Part shown: piece after piece, positions 45,664 through 55,048 of the stretch
How positions within the stretch are numbered: position 1 is the first letter of the stretch
How the letters are laid out: each line of letters starts with the position of its first letter
NCBI GenBank assembly: GCA_017347485.1
Contig: AP021857.1
Coordinates: 186,001-250,000 of the forward strand
Length of the DNA: 64,000 nucleotides
DNA from: Candidatus Desulfobacillus denitrificans
Lineage (GTDB): Bacteria > Pseudomonadota > Gammaproteobacteria > Burkholderiales > Rhodocyclaceae
Direction of reading: 5' to 3'
Made by a program: the position numbers and the translations under genes
Notes under the pieces: model-generated
The model's input: the letters and a program-made list of their open reading frames with translations, nothing else
What the model was told of the DNA's origin: nothing
The model's database searches: none

Positions 45664-45927
45664 ATGGGAACCATGATCAACGTGCACGAAGCCAAAACCC
45701 ATTTTTCGAAGTTGCTGGAACGCGCCCATGCCGGCGAGGAAATCGTCCTGGCGAAAGCCGGCAAACCCTACGCCAAACTGGTGCCGCTGACCAGCGAAAA
45801 ACCGCGCCGCCAGCCGGGACGGTTGAAGGGTCTGATCACGGATGCCTTCTTCGAACCGCTGCCGCCCGAAGAACTCAAGCTGTGGGAAGAAGGCTGGCCG
45901 GGCGATCCGCTCAACGAGGGCAAATGA
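45664..45927 (+). CDS. Type II antitoxin, Phd/YefM family
   Basis: 87 residues. MINVHEAKTHFSKLLERAHA is the DNA-binding Phd/YefM N-terminus, followed by GEEIVLAKAGKPYAKLVPL; the C-terminal tail (after residue 50) should wrap the toxin. GGAGG lies 4 nt before the ATG. Its stop overlaps the toxin ATG by 4 nt. It should neutralise the PIN toxin and repress the pair through the direct repeats upstream. Confidence 0.92.
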   Translation: MGTMINVHEAKTHFSKLLERAHAGEEIVLAKAGKPYAKLVPLTSEKPRRQPGRLKGLITDAFFEPLPPEELKLWEEGWPGDPLNEGK

Positions 45928-46310
45928 AACTGCTGCTGGACACCCATACCCTGCTTTGGTGGTTCATCAATGATCGGCGCCTGTCCGCGCCGGCGCGGGC
46001 GGCAATCCTCGATGAGCGGAACGAAATCCGCGTCAGTGCCGTCAATGCCTGGGAAATCGCCACCAAGAACCGGCTCGGCAAGCTGCCCGAGGCGAAGGAT
46101 GCCGCCCCTCGTTTCATGGAACTGGTCGCCGCCGACGGATTTCACCTTCTCAATCTGAGTTGCGAGCATGGCCTCAGGGCAGGAGGCTACCCGAACAGCT
46201 ATGGCGACCCCTTCGACCGCATGCTCGCCGCCCAGGCCGAGATCGAGAGCCTGACCCTGGTCACCCGCGATCCGGTCTTCCGGGCATTTCCTGTCGAGGT
46301 GCTTTGGTAA
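45924..46310 (+). CDS. PIN domain toxin (VapC-like ribonuclease)
   Basis: 128 residues. MKLLLDTHTLLWW supplies the first Asp (residue 6), VNAWEIATK the Glu, and GDPFDRMLAAQA and TRDPVF the later acidic positions, so all Mg-binding residues of a PIN ribonuclease appear intact. VapC toxins cleave tRNA or rRNA. It is coupled to the preceding antitoxin, and this pairing of Phd/YefM antitoxin with this PIN subfamily is common. Confidence 0.92.
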   Translation: MKLLLDTHTLLWWFINDRRLSAPARAAILDERNEIRVSAVNAWEIATKNRLGKLPEAKDAAPRFMELVAADGFHLLNLSCEHGLRAGGYPNSYGDPFDRMLAAQAEIESLTLVTRDPVFRAFPVEVLW

Positions 46311-46355
46311 TTCGATAAAAATCGGTACGATAACGAACGACCAGCAGGCACAGCC

Positions 46356-46583
46356 ATGCGCACAATCGGCAACCGCATTGAACGACCCATAACCTTCTCG
46401 GCCTCCGGTGCGCTGCTTGCCGAGGGCGCCCGCTTCAACGACGACCTCCATCGGCTGCCCACCGGCGACCGCACCCTTATTCGCAAGGGTCTTTATCGCT
46501 TCAAGAGCTTCGATGAAGCCAACCGGCACGACCTTGACTGCATCGTCGCCGTGATGGCGCGGGCCGCCGTGGATCGCGCCTGA
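46356..46583 (+). CDS. Small protein paired with a nucleotidyltransferase
   Basis: 75 residues with no recognised domain (MRTIGNRIERPITFSASGAL start, KGLYRFKSFDEANRHDLD middle). Its stop overlaps the start of the nucleotidyltransferase gene (TGATG), the arrangement expected for a two-gene toxin-antitoxin or immunity cassette. The coupling is direct evidence that it is translated; its function is unknown. Confidence 0.65.
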   Translation: MRTIGNRIERPITFSASGALLAEGARFNDDLHRLPTGDRTLIRKGLYRFKSFDEANRHDLDCIVAVMARAAVDRA

Positions 46584-47083
46584 TGGAAGAGTACAGTCGT
46601 CCCGCTACGCTCGAAGATCTGAAGACCTTGATCCGGGCCTTGAACGAGCAGGGCGCCGACTATCTCCTGATTGGCGGCTATGCCCTCTTCGCGCACGGCT
46701 ATCACCGTGCCACGACCGACATTGACGTGCTGGTTCCGGCAAGCCGGGAGAGTGGCCGCAAGATACGCGAAGCCTTGATGATCCTGCCCGACCGGTCTGC
46801 CAGGGATATCGATCCGGCCTGGTTCGAGGAAGGCGAGAACATCCGGGTCGCGGACGCCTTCGTCGTGGACCTAATGCTCAATGCCAATGGCGAAACCTAT
46901 GAGACGCTGAAGCAGTATGCCGAGACGATCGATCTGGATGGTGTTCAGGTGCATACCGTCAATCTTGAGGGCCTGCTGCGGACGAAACTGACCGGGCGCG
47001 AGAAAGACGTAGCTGACCGCATCATTCTGGAGCGGGCCCTGGTGGCTTGTCGCCAAGAGGCGGAAGACAGATTGAAGCCGTGA
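46583..47083 (+). CDS. Nucleotidyltransferase-fold protein (AbiEii/DUF6036-like)
   Basis: 166 residues. [20 protein letters not shown] carries the GG and the first part of the metal motif, completed by DIDVLVPAS, as in the minimal nucleotidyltransferase fold. [20 protein letters not shown] in the C-terminal half resembles AbiEii/DUF6036 proteins. Such proteins act as toxins that pyrimidylate tRNA in type IV-like modules, or as unknown partners. It is coupled to the 75-residue protein upstream. Confidence 0.82.
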   Translation: MEEYSRPATLEDLKTLIRALNEQGADYLLIGGYALFAHGYHRATTDIDVLVPASRESGRKIREALMILPDRSARDIDPAWFEEGENIRVADAFVVDLMLNANGETYETLKQYAETIDLDGVQVHTVNLEGLLRTKLTGREKDVADRIILERALVACRQEAEDRLKP

Positions 47084-47102
47084 TATCCCTGAGCATCTGA
47101 AA

Positions 47103-48110
47103 ATGAAAGTCCTCATCACCGGCGCCGCCGGCTTCATCGGCATGCACGTCGCCCAGCGCCTGCTGGCGCGCGGCGACGAAGTCGTCGGCATCGACAACCT
47201 GAACGACTACTACGACGTCGGTCTGAAAGAGGCGCGTCTCGCGCAGCTCGCCGGCCGGCCCGGCTTCCGCTTCGTTCGCCTCGACATCGCCGACACCGCC
47301 GGCGTCGCCGCCCTCTTCGGCAAGGAAGGCTTCGACGGCGTCATCAACCTCGCCGCCCAGGCCGGCGTGCGCTACTCGCTGATCAACCCGCATGCCTATG
47401 CCCAGACCAACCTGGTCGGCTTCGTGAACCTGCTCGAAGGCTGCCGCCACGGCAATGTGAAGCATTTCGTCTACGCCAGCAGCTCCAGCGTGTACGGCGG
47501 CAACACGAAAATGCCCTTCTCCGAGCACGACAGCGTCGACCTCCCCGTCAGCCTGTACGCCGCCACCAAGAAGTCGAACGAGCTGCTGGCGCACGCTTAC
47601 AGCCACCTGTTCGGCCTGCCCACCACCGGCCTGCGCTTCTTCACGGTCTATGGCCCCTGGGGTCGGCCGGACATGGCGCTGTTCCTGTTCACGAAAGCCA
47701 TCCTCGAGGGTCGGCCGATCGACGTCTTCAACCACGGCCGCATGCAGCGTGACTTCACCTACATCGACGACATCGCCGAGGGCGTGGTGCGCGTGCTCGA
47801 CCGCCCGGCCGCGCCCGATGCGGCCTTCGTCAAGGACCATCCGGATCCGGCCTCCAGCTGGGCGCCCTACCGCGTCTACAACATCGGCAACCACCAGCCG
47901 GTGGAACTGATGGCCTACATCGAGGCCCTCGAGGAGGCGCTGGGCCGCAAGGCGGAGAAAAATTTCCTGCCCCTGCAGGACGGCGACGTGCCGGCCACCT
48001 ACGCCGATACGGCGGAACTGCGCGCCGCCACCGGCTTCGCCCCCGCCACCCCGGTGAAGGAGGGCGTGCGCCGCTTCGTCGAGTGGTACCGCGGCTATTA
48101 CGACCGGTAA
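47103..48110 (+). CDS. UDP-glucuronate 4-epimerase (CapI/GAE type)
   Basis: 335 residues of the extended SDR family. [18 protein letters not shown] binds [12 protein letters not shown] and the Tyr152/Lys156 pair in [11 protein letters not shown] are catalytic, and [19 protein letters not shown] is the nucleotide-sugar motif typical of CapI-like UDP-glucuronate 4-epimerases. It should make UDP-galacturonate for a surface polysaccharide. It is the first polysaccharide gene after the toxin-antitoxin cassettes and belongs functionally with the UDP-sugar dehydrogenase at 52815. Confidence 0.9.
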   Translation: MKVLITGAAGFIGMHVAQRLLARGDEVVGIDNLNDYYDVGLKEARLAQLAGRPGFRFVRLDIADTAGVAALFGKEGFDGVINLAAQAGVRYSLINPHAYAQTNLVGFVNLLEGCRHGNVKHFVYASSSSVYGGNTKMPFSEHDSVDLPVSLYAATKKSNELLAHAYSHLFGLPTTGLRFFTVYGPWGRPDMALFLFTKAILEGRPIDVFNHGRMQRDFTYIDDIAEGVVRVLDRPAAPDAAFVKDHPDPASSWAPYRVYNIGNHQPVELMAYIEALEEALGRKAEKNFLPLQDGDVPATYADTAELRAATGFAPATPVKEGVRRFVEWYRGYYDR

Positions 48111-48128
48111 GTCGGGCTTCAGCCCGAC
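48111..48128. repeat. Palindrome GTCGGGCTTCAGCCCGAC, copy 1
   Basis: An 8-bp stem with a TC loop begins directly after the epimerase stop codon and is followed by a degraded half copy (GGCCTGAAGCCCGGCC). An identical palindrome lies at 51280-51297. It may end the epimerase transcript or be a REP-type element. Confidence 0.75.
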
Positions 48129-48203
48129 TCTTCGGCCTGAAGCCCGGCCGGCGACGCGGCAAATTGGCGCATAATTGCTGCAGTGTCATAGCCTGGAGCC
48201 GCC

Positions 48204-48779
48204 ATGCAGGTTGCCGATTACACCCGGATGAACGAGCAGGACTACCTAACCCTCGAAGCGCGCAGCCCGGTGCGGCACGAATACGTCGATGGCAACGTCT
48301 ATGCCATGACCGGCGCTTCGCTGCGACACAACGTAATAACGGGAAACATTTTCGCCCTGCTCCGCGCCCACCTGCGCGGCACGCCCTGCCGCGCCTTCGT
48401 CAGCGACGCCAAGCTGCGTGTGGCCAAGGCGCGCGCCTACTACTACCCCGACGTGATGGTCACCTGCGACCCGCGCCATCAGAACGTCGGCCCGGCCGAT
48501 GCGGTGGTGGAAGCGCCCAAGGTGGTGATCGAAGTGCTCTCGGTGACCACCGAAGGCACCGACCGGCGCGAAAAACTCTTCGCCTACAAGAGCCTGCCTT
48601 CCCTGGAGGAATATGTGCTGGTCGGCCAGGACGAAGCCCGCATCGAGATTCACCGCCGGCGCGGCGACATCGGCTGGGAGATCGTCACCCTCGCGCCCGG
48701 CGATCCGGTCGAGTTGCGCAGCCTCGAATTCAGGTCCGACTTTCCCGCCATCTACGAAGAAGCCGGCCTCGACCTGTAA
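48204..48779 (+). CDS. Uma2 family endonuclease-like protein (DUF820)
   Basis: 191 residues. RHEYVDGNVYAMTGASLRHN, YYPDVMVTC and PKVVIEVLSVTTEGTDRREK are the Uma2 motifs that build a PD-(D/E)xK-like fold. The family is abundant in cyanobacteria and scattered in other bacteria, with unknown targets; mobile-island location is usual. GGAG precedes the ATG. It interrupts the polysaccharide gene order. Confidence 0.87.
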   Translation: MQVADYTRMNEQDYLTLEARSPVRHEYVDGNVYAMTGASLRHNVITGNIFALLRAHLRGTPCRAFVSDAKLRVAKARAYYYPDVMVTCDPRHQNVGPADAVVEAPKVVIEVLSVTTEGTDRREKLFAYKSLPSLEEYVLVGQDEARIEIHRRRGDIGWEIVTLAPGDPVELRSLEFRSDFPAIYEEAGLDL

Positions 48780-48848
48780 CTTTTGCGCATTGAAAACCGG
48801 GATTCCCGCTTTTGCGGAGACCTGATCAGCTACAAACCTCAGCTTCGT

Positions 48849-48999
48849 TATTCCGGGCAACCCCCGCGAAAGCGGGGGGGGCGACCCGGAATCCGGAGTG
48901 GCCTCGAAAAGACCCTGGATTCCGGGTCCCGTCCTGGCGGGCGGCCCCGGAATGATGGTGCCGGCGGGAACTTCGATCGCCTGCTGAACATTGTCACTA
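48849..48999. repeat. Cluster of ATTCCGG/CCGGAAT palindromic repeats, no gene
   Basis: This noncoding stretch repeats ATTCCGG...CCGGAAT units with CCCCCGC-GAAA-GCGGGGG and CCTGGATTCC cores, plus a G8 run near 48874. It resembles dRS3-like or ATTCCCGC-type dispersed repeats of betaproteobacteria. Open frames across it are repeat translation. Confidence 0.7.
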
Positions 49000-49146
49000 T
49001 TGAGAATTACATATGTCGGTGACAGGAACGCCGTCATTCCAGGCAAGCAAAGCGCGACCCGGAATCCAGGCGGCTTCTGGATTCCCGCTTGCGCGGGAAT
49101 GACGAGTCAAGTGTCGGCGTATGTCACGCAATTGCGTAATTCTCAA
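49000..49146. mobile_element. MITE-like element with 11-bp terminal inverted repeats
   Basis: TTGAGAATTAC (49000-49010) and GTAATTCTCAA (49136-49146) are perfect inverted termini of a 147-bp noncoding segment. Further inside, GTGACA and ACGCCG recur at matching distances from both ends. The core carries GGAATCCAG/CTGGATTCC (49061-49085) and ATTCCCGC-TTGC-GCGGGAAT (49081-49100) palindromes. It has no gene and no clear target duplication, so a non-autonomous element is likely but unproven. Confidence 0.6.
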
Positions 49147-49216
49147 TAATCACGTGGCTGCATGTGATTGATGTTGTCGCATCATGCTGTTCAAGCAGCA
49201 TTCATGTGGAGGCCTT

Positions 49217-49462
49217 ATGCGAACCACCCTGGATATCGACAATGACGTTCTCGATGCTGCCAAGGGGCTGGCGCGCAGGGAAAACCTGTCGACCGGCCAG
49301 ATTGTTTCACGCCTGCTGCGCAGCGCCCTGACCGGCCAGCTCCCCGGGGCGCCGCAGACCAAAACCGACGCTGCCGTGGCAGGTTTTCGCCCCTTCGGCC
49401 CGCGCGGCCAAGTTGTTTCGAACGGCCAAATCAATGCGCTGCGCGACCAAGAGGGCATTTAA
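49217..49462 (+). CDS. VapB-type ribbon-helix-helix antitoxin, apparently orphan
   Basis: 81 residues. MRTTLDIDNDVLDAAKGLAR starts a ribbon-helix-helix domain of the VapB type (beta strand then helices), with a basic Gly/Pro-rich tail (FRPFGPRGQV). GGAGG lies 4 nt before ATG 49217, preferred over the upstream in-frame start. No PIN toxin follows; the next gene is a DUF4143 ATPase. It may be a solitary antitoxin left after toxin loss. Confidence 0.8.
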   Translation: MRTTLDIDNDVLDAAKGLARRENLSTGQIVSRLLRSALTGQLPGAPQTKTDAAVAGFRPFGPRGQVVSNGQINALRDQEGI

Positions 49463-49465
49463 TCC

Positions 49466-49496
49466 GGCCTCGACCCATAGGCCCGCGCGCCGGCTT
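49466..49496 (+). terminator. Weak terminator-like structure after the vapB-like gene
   Basis: GGCCT...AGGCC (49466-49483) and a surrounding CCGGC...GCCGG pairing lead into CTTTTTA. The stem is interrupted, so confidence is low. Confidence 0.3.
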
Positions 49497-49503
49497 TTTA
49501 TTG

Positions 49504-49518
49504 TCCTTTTTAAAAGGA
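49504..49518. promoter_or_regulatory. Palindrome TCCTTTT-T-AAAAGGA before the second DUF4143 gene
   Basis: Two 7-bp arms around a central T lie 15 bp before the ATG of the ATPase, in an otherwise AT-rich promoter-like region. It suggests autoregulation or an AT-rich promoter element. Confidence 0.45.
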
Positions 49519-49533
49519 TAATTTCCATATAAG

Positions 49534-50865
49534 ATGTCCTTCATGGAAAGCCAACCAAGGGACGTTGTCCGGCAGAAGATCGCCGACAGCCTGGCGGCGC
49601 CGCTGCCGGCGCTGACGCGCCGGGACATCCGTCTGCCGAAAATCCGCAACAAGGCGGTGACGCTCATCGGCATGCGGCGCAGCGGCAAGACGAGCTTTCT
49701 CTGGCAGGAGCTGGCCCGCCGCCATGCGGGCGGCGTCGCGCGGGAAGGCCTGCTCTACTTCAGCTTCGAGGACGAGCGGCTGGCCGGCATGTCGGCGCGC
49801 GAGCTCGGTCTCGTGGTGGAGGAGTATTACCGCCTCAATCCGGACTGGCGGGACGGTCGGCGCGCGACGTTCTTCTTCGACGAAATCCAGGCCGTTCCCG
49901 GCTGGGAAAGCTTCGCCCGCCGCCTGCTCGACAGCGAGGCGATCGACCTCTTCCTGTCCGGCTCCTCGGCCAAGCTGCTCTCCCGCGAGGTGGCGACCAG
50001 CATGCGCGGGCGCGCCGTCGAGGTTGTCGTCTACCCGTTCAGCTTTCGCGAAGTCCTGCGCCACCATGGGCGCGAACCGAAGAAACCGGCCGGCCGGCTG
50101 ACCAAGGCCGAACGCTCCGCAATCGACCGGCACTTACAAAACTATCTCGTGACGGGGGGCTTCCCCGAGGCGCAGGGCCTGGATGCCCGCGACCGGCTGG
50201 AACTGCTGAAGGGATACGTAGACGTCGTCCTGCTGCGCGACATCATCGAGCGTCATGCGGTGTCGCATCCGCTGGCCTTGCGCTGGCTGGTGCGCCAACT
50301 GCTCGGCAATCCGGCAGGTTCCTTCAGCATCAGCAAGTTCTACGGCGACCTCAAGTCACAGGGCATTGCCGTCGCCAAGGATACCCTGCATGGTTTTCTC
50401 GGCCATCTGGAGGATGCCTTCCTCGTGCGGGTGGTTTCCCTCGCCACCGATTCTGAGCGCCGCCGCATGGTCAATCCGCGCAAGGTGTATCCGATCGATC
50501 CCGGCCTGATTCCGGTTTTCGACCGCTCTGGCAAGAGCAATCTCGGTCATGTGCTGGAAACCTGCGTACTGCTCGAGCTCGACCGGCGCGGCGCGGAGGT
50601 GGGTTACGTGCGCACACCGGGAGGCAGCGAAGTCGATTTCCTGGCCCGCTACCCGGCCGGCGGGGAGGAACTGATCCAGGTCTGCGCCAGCCTGGATGAT
50701 CCTGCCACGCGCGAGCGCGAACTGCGTGCACTGGCCGAGGCGGCCGCGATCCATCCGCGTGCCTCCCGCAGCCTGATCGCGCTCGACATGCCGGTGGGGC
50801 TGGACGTACCACAGGGCACCCTGCTGCACCGAGCGGCGGACTGGATGCTGAACGCAGAAAACTAA
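49534..50865 (+). CDS. AAA-type ATPase with C-terminal DUF4143 domain (2)
   Basis: 443 residues. Walker A GMRRSGKTSF (about 46-55), Walker B ATFFFDEIQAVPGW and FLSGSSAKLLSRE mark the ATPase core; DRHLQNYLVTGGFPEA and the C-terminal GGSEVDFLARYPAGGEELIQ mark the DUF4143 region. The nuclease-like end lacks the E-x-K seen in the homologue at 42191, as in one common subgroup. Function is unknown; related to the other DUF4143 gene only at family level. Confidence 0.85.
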   Translation: MSFMESQPRDVVRQKIADSLAAPLPALTRRDIRLPKIRNKAVTLIGMRRSGKTSFLWQELARRHAGGVAREGLLYFSFEDERLAGMSARELGLVVEEYYRLNPDWRDGRRATFFFDEIQAVPGWESFARRLLDSEAIDLFLSGSSAKLLSREVATSMRGRAVEVVVYPFSFREVLRHHGREPKKPAGRLTKAERSAIDRHLQNYLVTGGFPEAQGLDARDRLELLKGYVDVVLLRDIIERHAVSHPLALRWLVRQLLGNPAGSFSISKFYGDLKSQGIAVAKDTLHGFLGHLEDAFLVRVVSLATDSERRRMVNPRKVYPIDPGLIPVFDRSGKSNLGHVLETCVLLELDRRGAEVGYVRTPGGSEVDFLARYPAGGEELIQVCASLDDPATRERELRALAEAAAIHPRASRSLIALDMPVGLDVPQGTLLHRAADWMLNAEN

Positions 50866-50873
50866 GGTTGCCC

Positions 50874-50902
50874 TTGCCCAAATCCCTGATATCGTGTTAG
50901 AT
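50874..50902 (+). promoter_or_regulatory. Candidate promoter of the EPS regulator gene
   Basis: TTGCCC (50874-50879) and TTAGAT (50897-50902) are spaced 17 nt apart. The predicted start falls inside the palindrome at 50907-50929. Confidence 0.4.
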
Positions 50903-50906
50903 TCGC

Positions 50907-50929
50907 GTCCGTTCAACAGTTGAACGGAC
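50907..50929. promoter_or_regulatory. 23-bp perfect palindrome, likely operator of the EPS-associated MarR protein
   Basis: Arms GTCCGTTCAAC and GTTGAACGGAC flank a central A. It ends 4 bp before the GTG start of the regulator and overlaps the predicted transcription start, so autoregulation is the simplest reading. Confidence 0.7.
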
Positions 50930-50933
50930 TCCC

Positions 50934-51308
50934 GTGACCCCTCGCGAAGCCGCCCATTACCGCGTCCTCCGCCTGATCGAGGAACAGCCCGAGATCAGCC
51001 AGCGCGAACTCGCCCGCGCCCTCGGCGTCAGCCTCGGCAAGACGCACTACCTGATGAAGGCCCTGCTCGACAAGGGCCTGGTCAAGGCCGACAACTTCCG
51101 CCGCAGCGACAACAAGCTGGCCTACGCCTACCTGCTCACGCCGAACGGCATCGCCGCCAAGCTGGAGTTGACGCGCGCCTTCCTGCGGTTGAAGGAAGAC
51201 GAATACCGCGCCGCGCATGAGGAAATCGCGCGGCTGCGGCTGGAGCTTGACACCGCTGTATCGCCAAACGTCCCCGCAGGTCGGGCTTCAGCCCGACAGG
51301 ACAACTGA
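50934..51308 (+). CDS. MarR family EPS-associated transcriptional regulator
   Basis: 124 residues from GTG 50934. The winged helix has YRVLRLIEEQPEISQRELAR and ALGVSLGKTHYLMKALLDKG; RRSDNKLAYAYLLTPNGIAA is the wing. This small MarR group recurs at the head of exopolysaccharide loci. A 23-bp palindrome covers its promoter. The last residues (GRASARQDN) come from a REP-type palindrome that supplies the stop region, so the original C-terminus was altered by repeat insertion. Confidence 0.88.
   Translation: MTPREAAHYRVLRLIEEQPEISQRELARALGVSLGKTHYLMKALLDKGLVKADNFRRSDNKLAYAYLLTPNGIAAKLELTRAFLRLKEDEYRAAHEEIARLRLELDTAVSPNVPAGRASARQDN
51280..51297. repeat. Palindrome GTCGGGCTTCAGCCCGAC, copy 2, inside the MarR 3' end
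   Basis: Identical over 18 bp to the copy at 48111-48128. Here it is translated as part of the regulator C-terminus. Confidence 0.85.
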
Positions 51309-51408
51309 TGGAATATTTTCGCCAGTTCATGCCAACAGGAAGGCAACGCATCCGTGACAAAGTGTCACGGTTTGAAGATTGCTGCCCACTGCCCACTGAA
51401 AACTGCCC

Positions 51409-52814
51409 GTGAAGTCCCGCGACCTCCAATACCTCGTTTCCGCCGGCGAATCGCCAACCATGGAGTTCAAAAAATCCACGGCAGAAAAAGAGCGTGCCTG
51501 CCGGACACTTTGCGCATTCGCCAATTTGCAAGGTGGGCAACTGCTTTTCGGCGTGACGCCGGCGGGAAAAGTCCTGGGGCAACACGTGACAGACCGGACG
51601 CTGGAGGAGCTGGCACAGGAATTCCAGGGCTTCGAACCACCGCTGTTTCCGGAAATCCAGCGGCTACCGGTCGCCGATGGGCGTGAAGTGCTGGCGCTTC
51701 GGGTTGAGCGCCCGACGCTCTTGCCCGTTTCATTCCGTGGCGTGCCCTACGAGCGTGTGCTGAATACCACGCGGGTCATGCCGCGTGCAAACTATCAGCG
51801 CCTGCTGCTTGAATCACTGCACGCCACCGACCGCTGGGAGACCCAGCCAGCCCCAGGCTGGACTGTCGACAAGCTCGATGCGAAGGAAATTGCCGTTACT
51901 ATTGAGGAATCCATACGCCGAGGTCGCAGCGACGATCCGGGCAGTCGAAACCCGACAGATATCCTGCGTGGTCTGGGCTTGCTCATGGATGACAGCCGAT
52001 TGTCGCGGGCCGCCGTGGCCCTGTTTTGCAAAGGCGACAAGCCCATACCCGATTTTCCCCAGCTCACGTTGCGGCTCGCCCGCTTCAAGGGAACCACGCG
52101 GAACGAATTCCTCGATAACCGCCAGTACCATGGCAATGCTTTCGAGCTGATGCGCCGGGCGGAACGCTTTCTGATTGACTGGTTGCCCGTAGCCGGCCGC
52201 ATCGTTCCCGGCAGGATGGAGCGCGAAGACATGCCGCTCCTCCCGGTAGAAGCGGTGCGCGAAGCGCTGGCTAATGCATTCGTGCACCGTGACTACGCCA
52301 GCGGCAGTGGCTCCGTCGGTGTGGCGCTTTACGATGATCGCCTGGAGATCATTTCCCCAGGAGAACTTCACTTTGGCCTCACCCCGGAAAAGCTGCTCAA
52401 GCCGCATGAATCCAAGCCGTGGAACCCCCTCATCGCCAGCACCTTCTACCGTCGCGGCCATATTGAGGCCTGGGGGCGGGGAACCCTCAAAATTGCCGAA
52501 CTGCTGCAACAGGCGGGGCTCGAGCCATTCACGGTTGCTTCCGAAATGGAAACCGTCACGGTCACATTCAAGCTACCCGGCAAACATGAGGAAGTAAGTG
52601 GCGGAGTAAGTGGCGGAGTAAGTGGCGGAATAAGTGGCGGAATAGGCAATCTGTTGGCCCATATCGAATCGCACCCGGGCCAAAAGGCCGCCCAGATCGC
52701 CGCAACGCTGGGCGTCCCGCTTCGCACCGCCGAACGCTGGCTCAGACAGCTCAAGACCAACGGTAAAATCGAATTCCGTGGCGCCCCAAAGACGGGCGGC
52801 TACTACCCCACCAG

Positions 52815-52818
<4 letters not shown>
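51409..52818 (+). CDS. AlbA/Schlafen-type ATP-binding protein with winged-helix C-terminus
   Basis: 469 residues. The N-terminal AlbA_2 (Schlafen-like) domain starts ESPTMEFKKSTAEKERACRT and GGQLLFGVTPAGKVLGQ; the middle part holds an HATPase-like GHKL region (REALANAFVHRDYASGSGSV, GRGTLKIAELLQQAGLEP). A (VSGG)n linker at residues 396-411 precedes a helix-turn-helix (KAAQIAATLGVPLRTAERWL). GTG 51409 is used; no strong ribosome site is visible. Such proteins are common in mobile/defence islands and may be regulators. Its stop overlaps the UDP-sugar dehydrogenase start by 4 nt. Confidence 0.83.
52594..52641 (+). repeat. Four tandem 12-bp repeats GTAAGTGGCGGA
   Basis: Three exact units and one with A for G at its first base encode VSGG-VSGG-VSGG-ISGG, a flexible linker. 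Because the unit is 12 bp, copy-number slippage changes linker length but not frame. Confidence 0.9.
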
Positions 52819-54143
<1,325 letters not shown>

Positions 54144-54289
54144 TGCGAAGCATTGCGCAGGGGCTTGATATATGGCAAACGAATTATGGCCGGATCGAAA
54201 TACGATAATTGCCTCGGCCGAGACCGACTTTCTCAAATAGGGCAGCCCACCTGCCTCATTGCTCCATTAACTTACCGAAGGTTCTTAAC

Positions 54290-55027
54290 ATGGATCCCAT
54301 CACCGAATTCAAACAAGAACGCGCTGCCGACATCGACGCCATGGGGCGCGACGAGGAACTCAAGCGGAAGTCGCTCGACTGGATGCTGCACGCCGACAAG
54401 TACAAATACACCTACAACTACACCTGGCTGGGCCGCCCGATCATCAAGTTTCCGAGCGACATCGTCGCGACCCAGCAGATCGTCTGGGACGTCAAGCCCG
54501 ACCTGATCATCGAAACGGGCATCGCCCACGGCGGCAGCCTGATCCTCTCGGCCTCCCTGCTGGAACTGATCGGCGGCGAGGGGAAGGTCCTCGGCATCGA
54601 CATCGACATCCGCGAACACAACCGCAAGGAGATCGAAGCGCACCCGATGATGAAGCGCATCGAGATGATCGAGGGCTCCTCGGTGGGCGACGACGTCATG
54701 GCGCGCGTCCGGGCGGCCGCGGCCAAGGCGAAGCGCGTGATGGTCTTCCTGGATTCGCTGCACACGCACGATCACGTGCTGAAGGAGCTCGAGCTCTACG
54801 CGCCGCTGGTGACGGTCGGTTCCTACCTGGTGCTGCCCGACACCTTCATCGAGTATTTCCCCAAGGGCTATTACGCGCATAACCGTCCCTGGGACGTCGG
54901 CAACAACCCGATGACCGCCTTGCGCGCCTTCCTGGAGAAAAACGGGGATTTCGAGATCGACCGCGCGCTGTGCGACAAGCTGATGATCACCGAAGCGTTC
55001 GATGGCTATCTGCGCCGGGTCAGATAA
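54290..55027 (+). CDS. Cephalosporin hydroxylase/CmcI-type methyltransferase
   Basis: 245 residues. LIIETGIAHGGSLILSASLL (about 76-95) is the SAM-binding motif of CmcI/rhamnosyl O-methyltransferase-like proteins, and VLGIDIDIREHNR and VFLDSLHTHDHVLKEL contain the metal-binding acidic/His residues. In polysaccharide loci this family O-methylates sugars. ATG 54290 lies after a 146-bp gap with no gene. The following epimerase is 21 nt downstream. Confidence 0.87.
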   Translation: MDPITEFKQERAADIDAMGRDEELKRKSLDWMLHADKYKYTYNYTWLGRPIIKFPSDIVATQQIVWDVKPDLIIETGIAHGGSLILSASLLELIGGEGKVLGIDIDIREHNRKEIEAHPMMKRIEMIEGSSVGDDVMARVRAAAAKAKRVMVFLDSLHTHDHVLKELELYAPLVTVGSYLVLPDTFIEYFPKGYYAHNRPWDVGNNPMTALRAFLEKNGDFEIDRALCDKLMITEAFDGYLRRVR

Positions 55028-55048
55028 AAAGGCGAGAGCAGGCGAACC

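Noticed and set aside
48849..49146. Possible CRISPR array
   Set aside because: Repeats are palindromic, of unequal length and spacing, without regular spacers or cas genes.
52594..52641. Phase-variable frameshift tract
   Set aside because: The unit is 12 bp, a multiple of three, so copy change cannot shift the frame.
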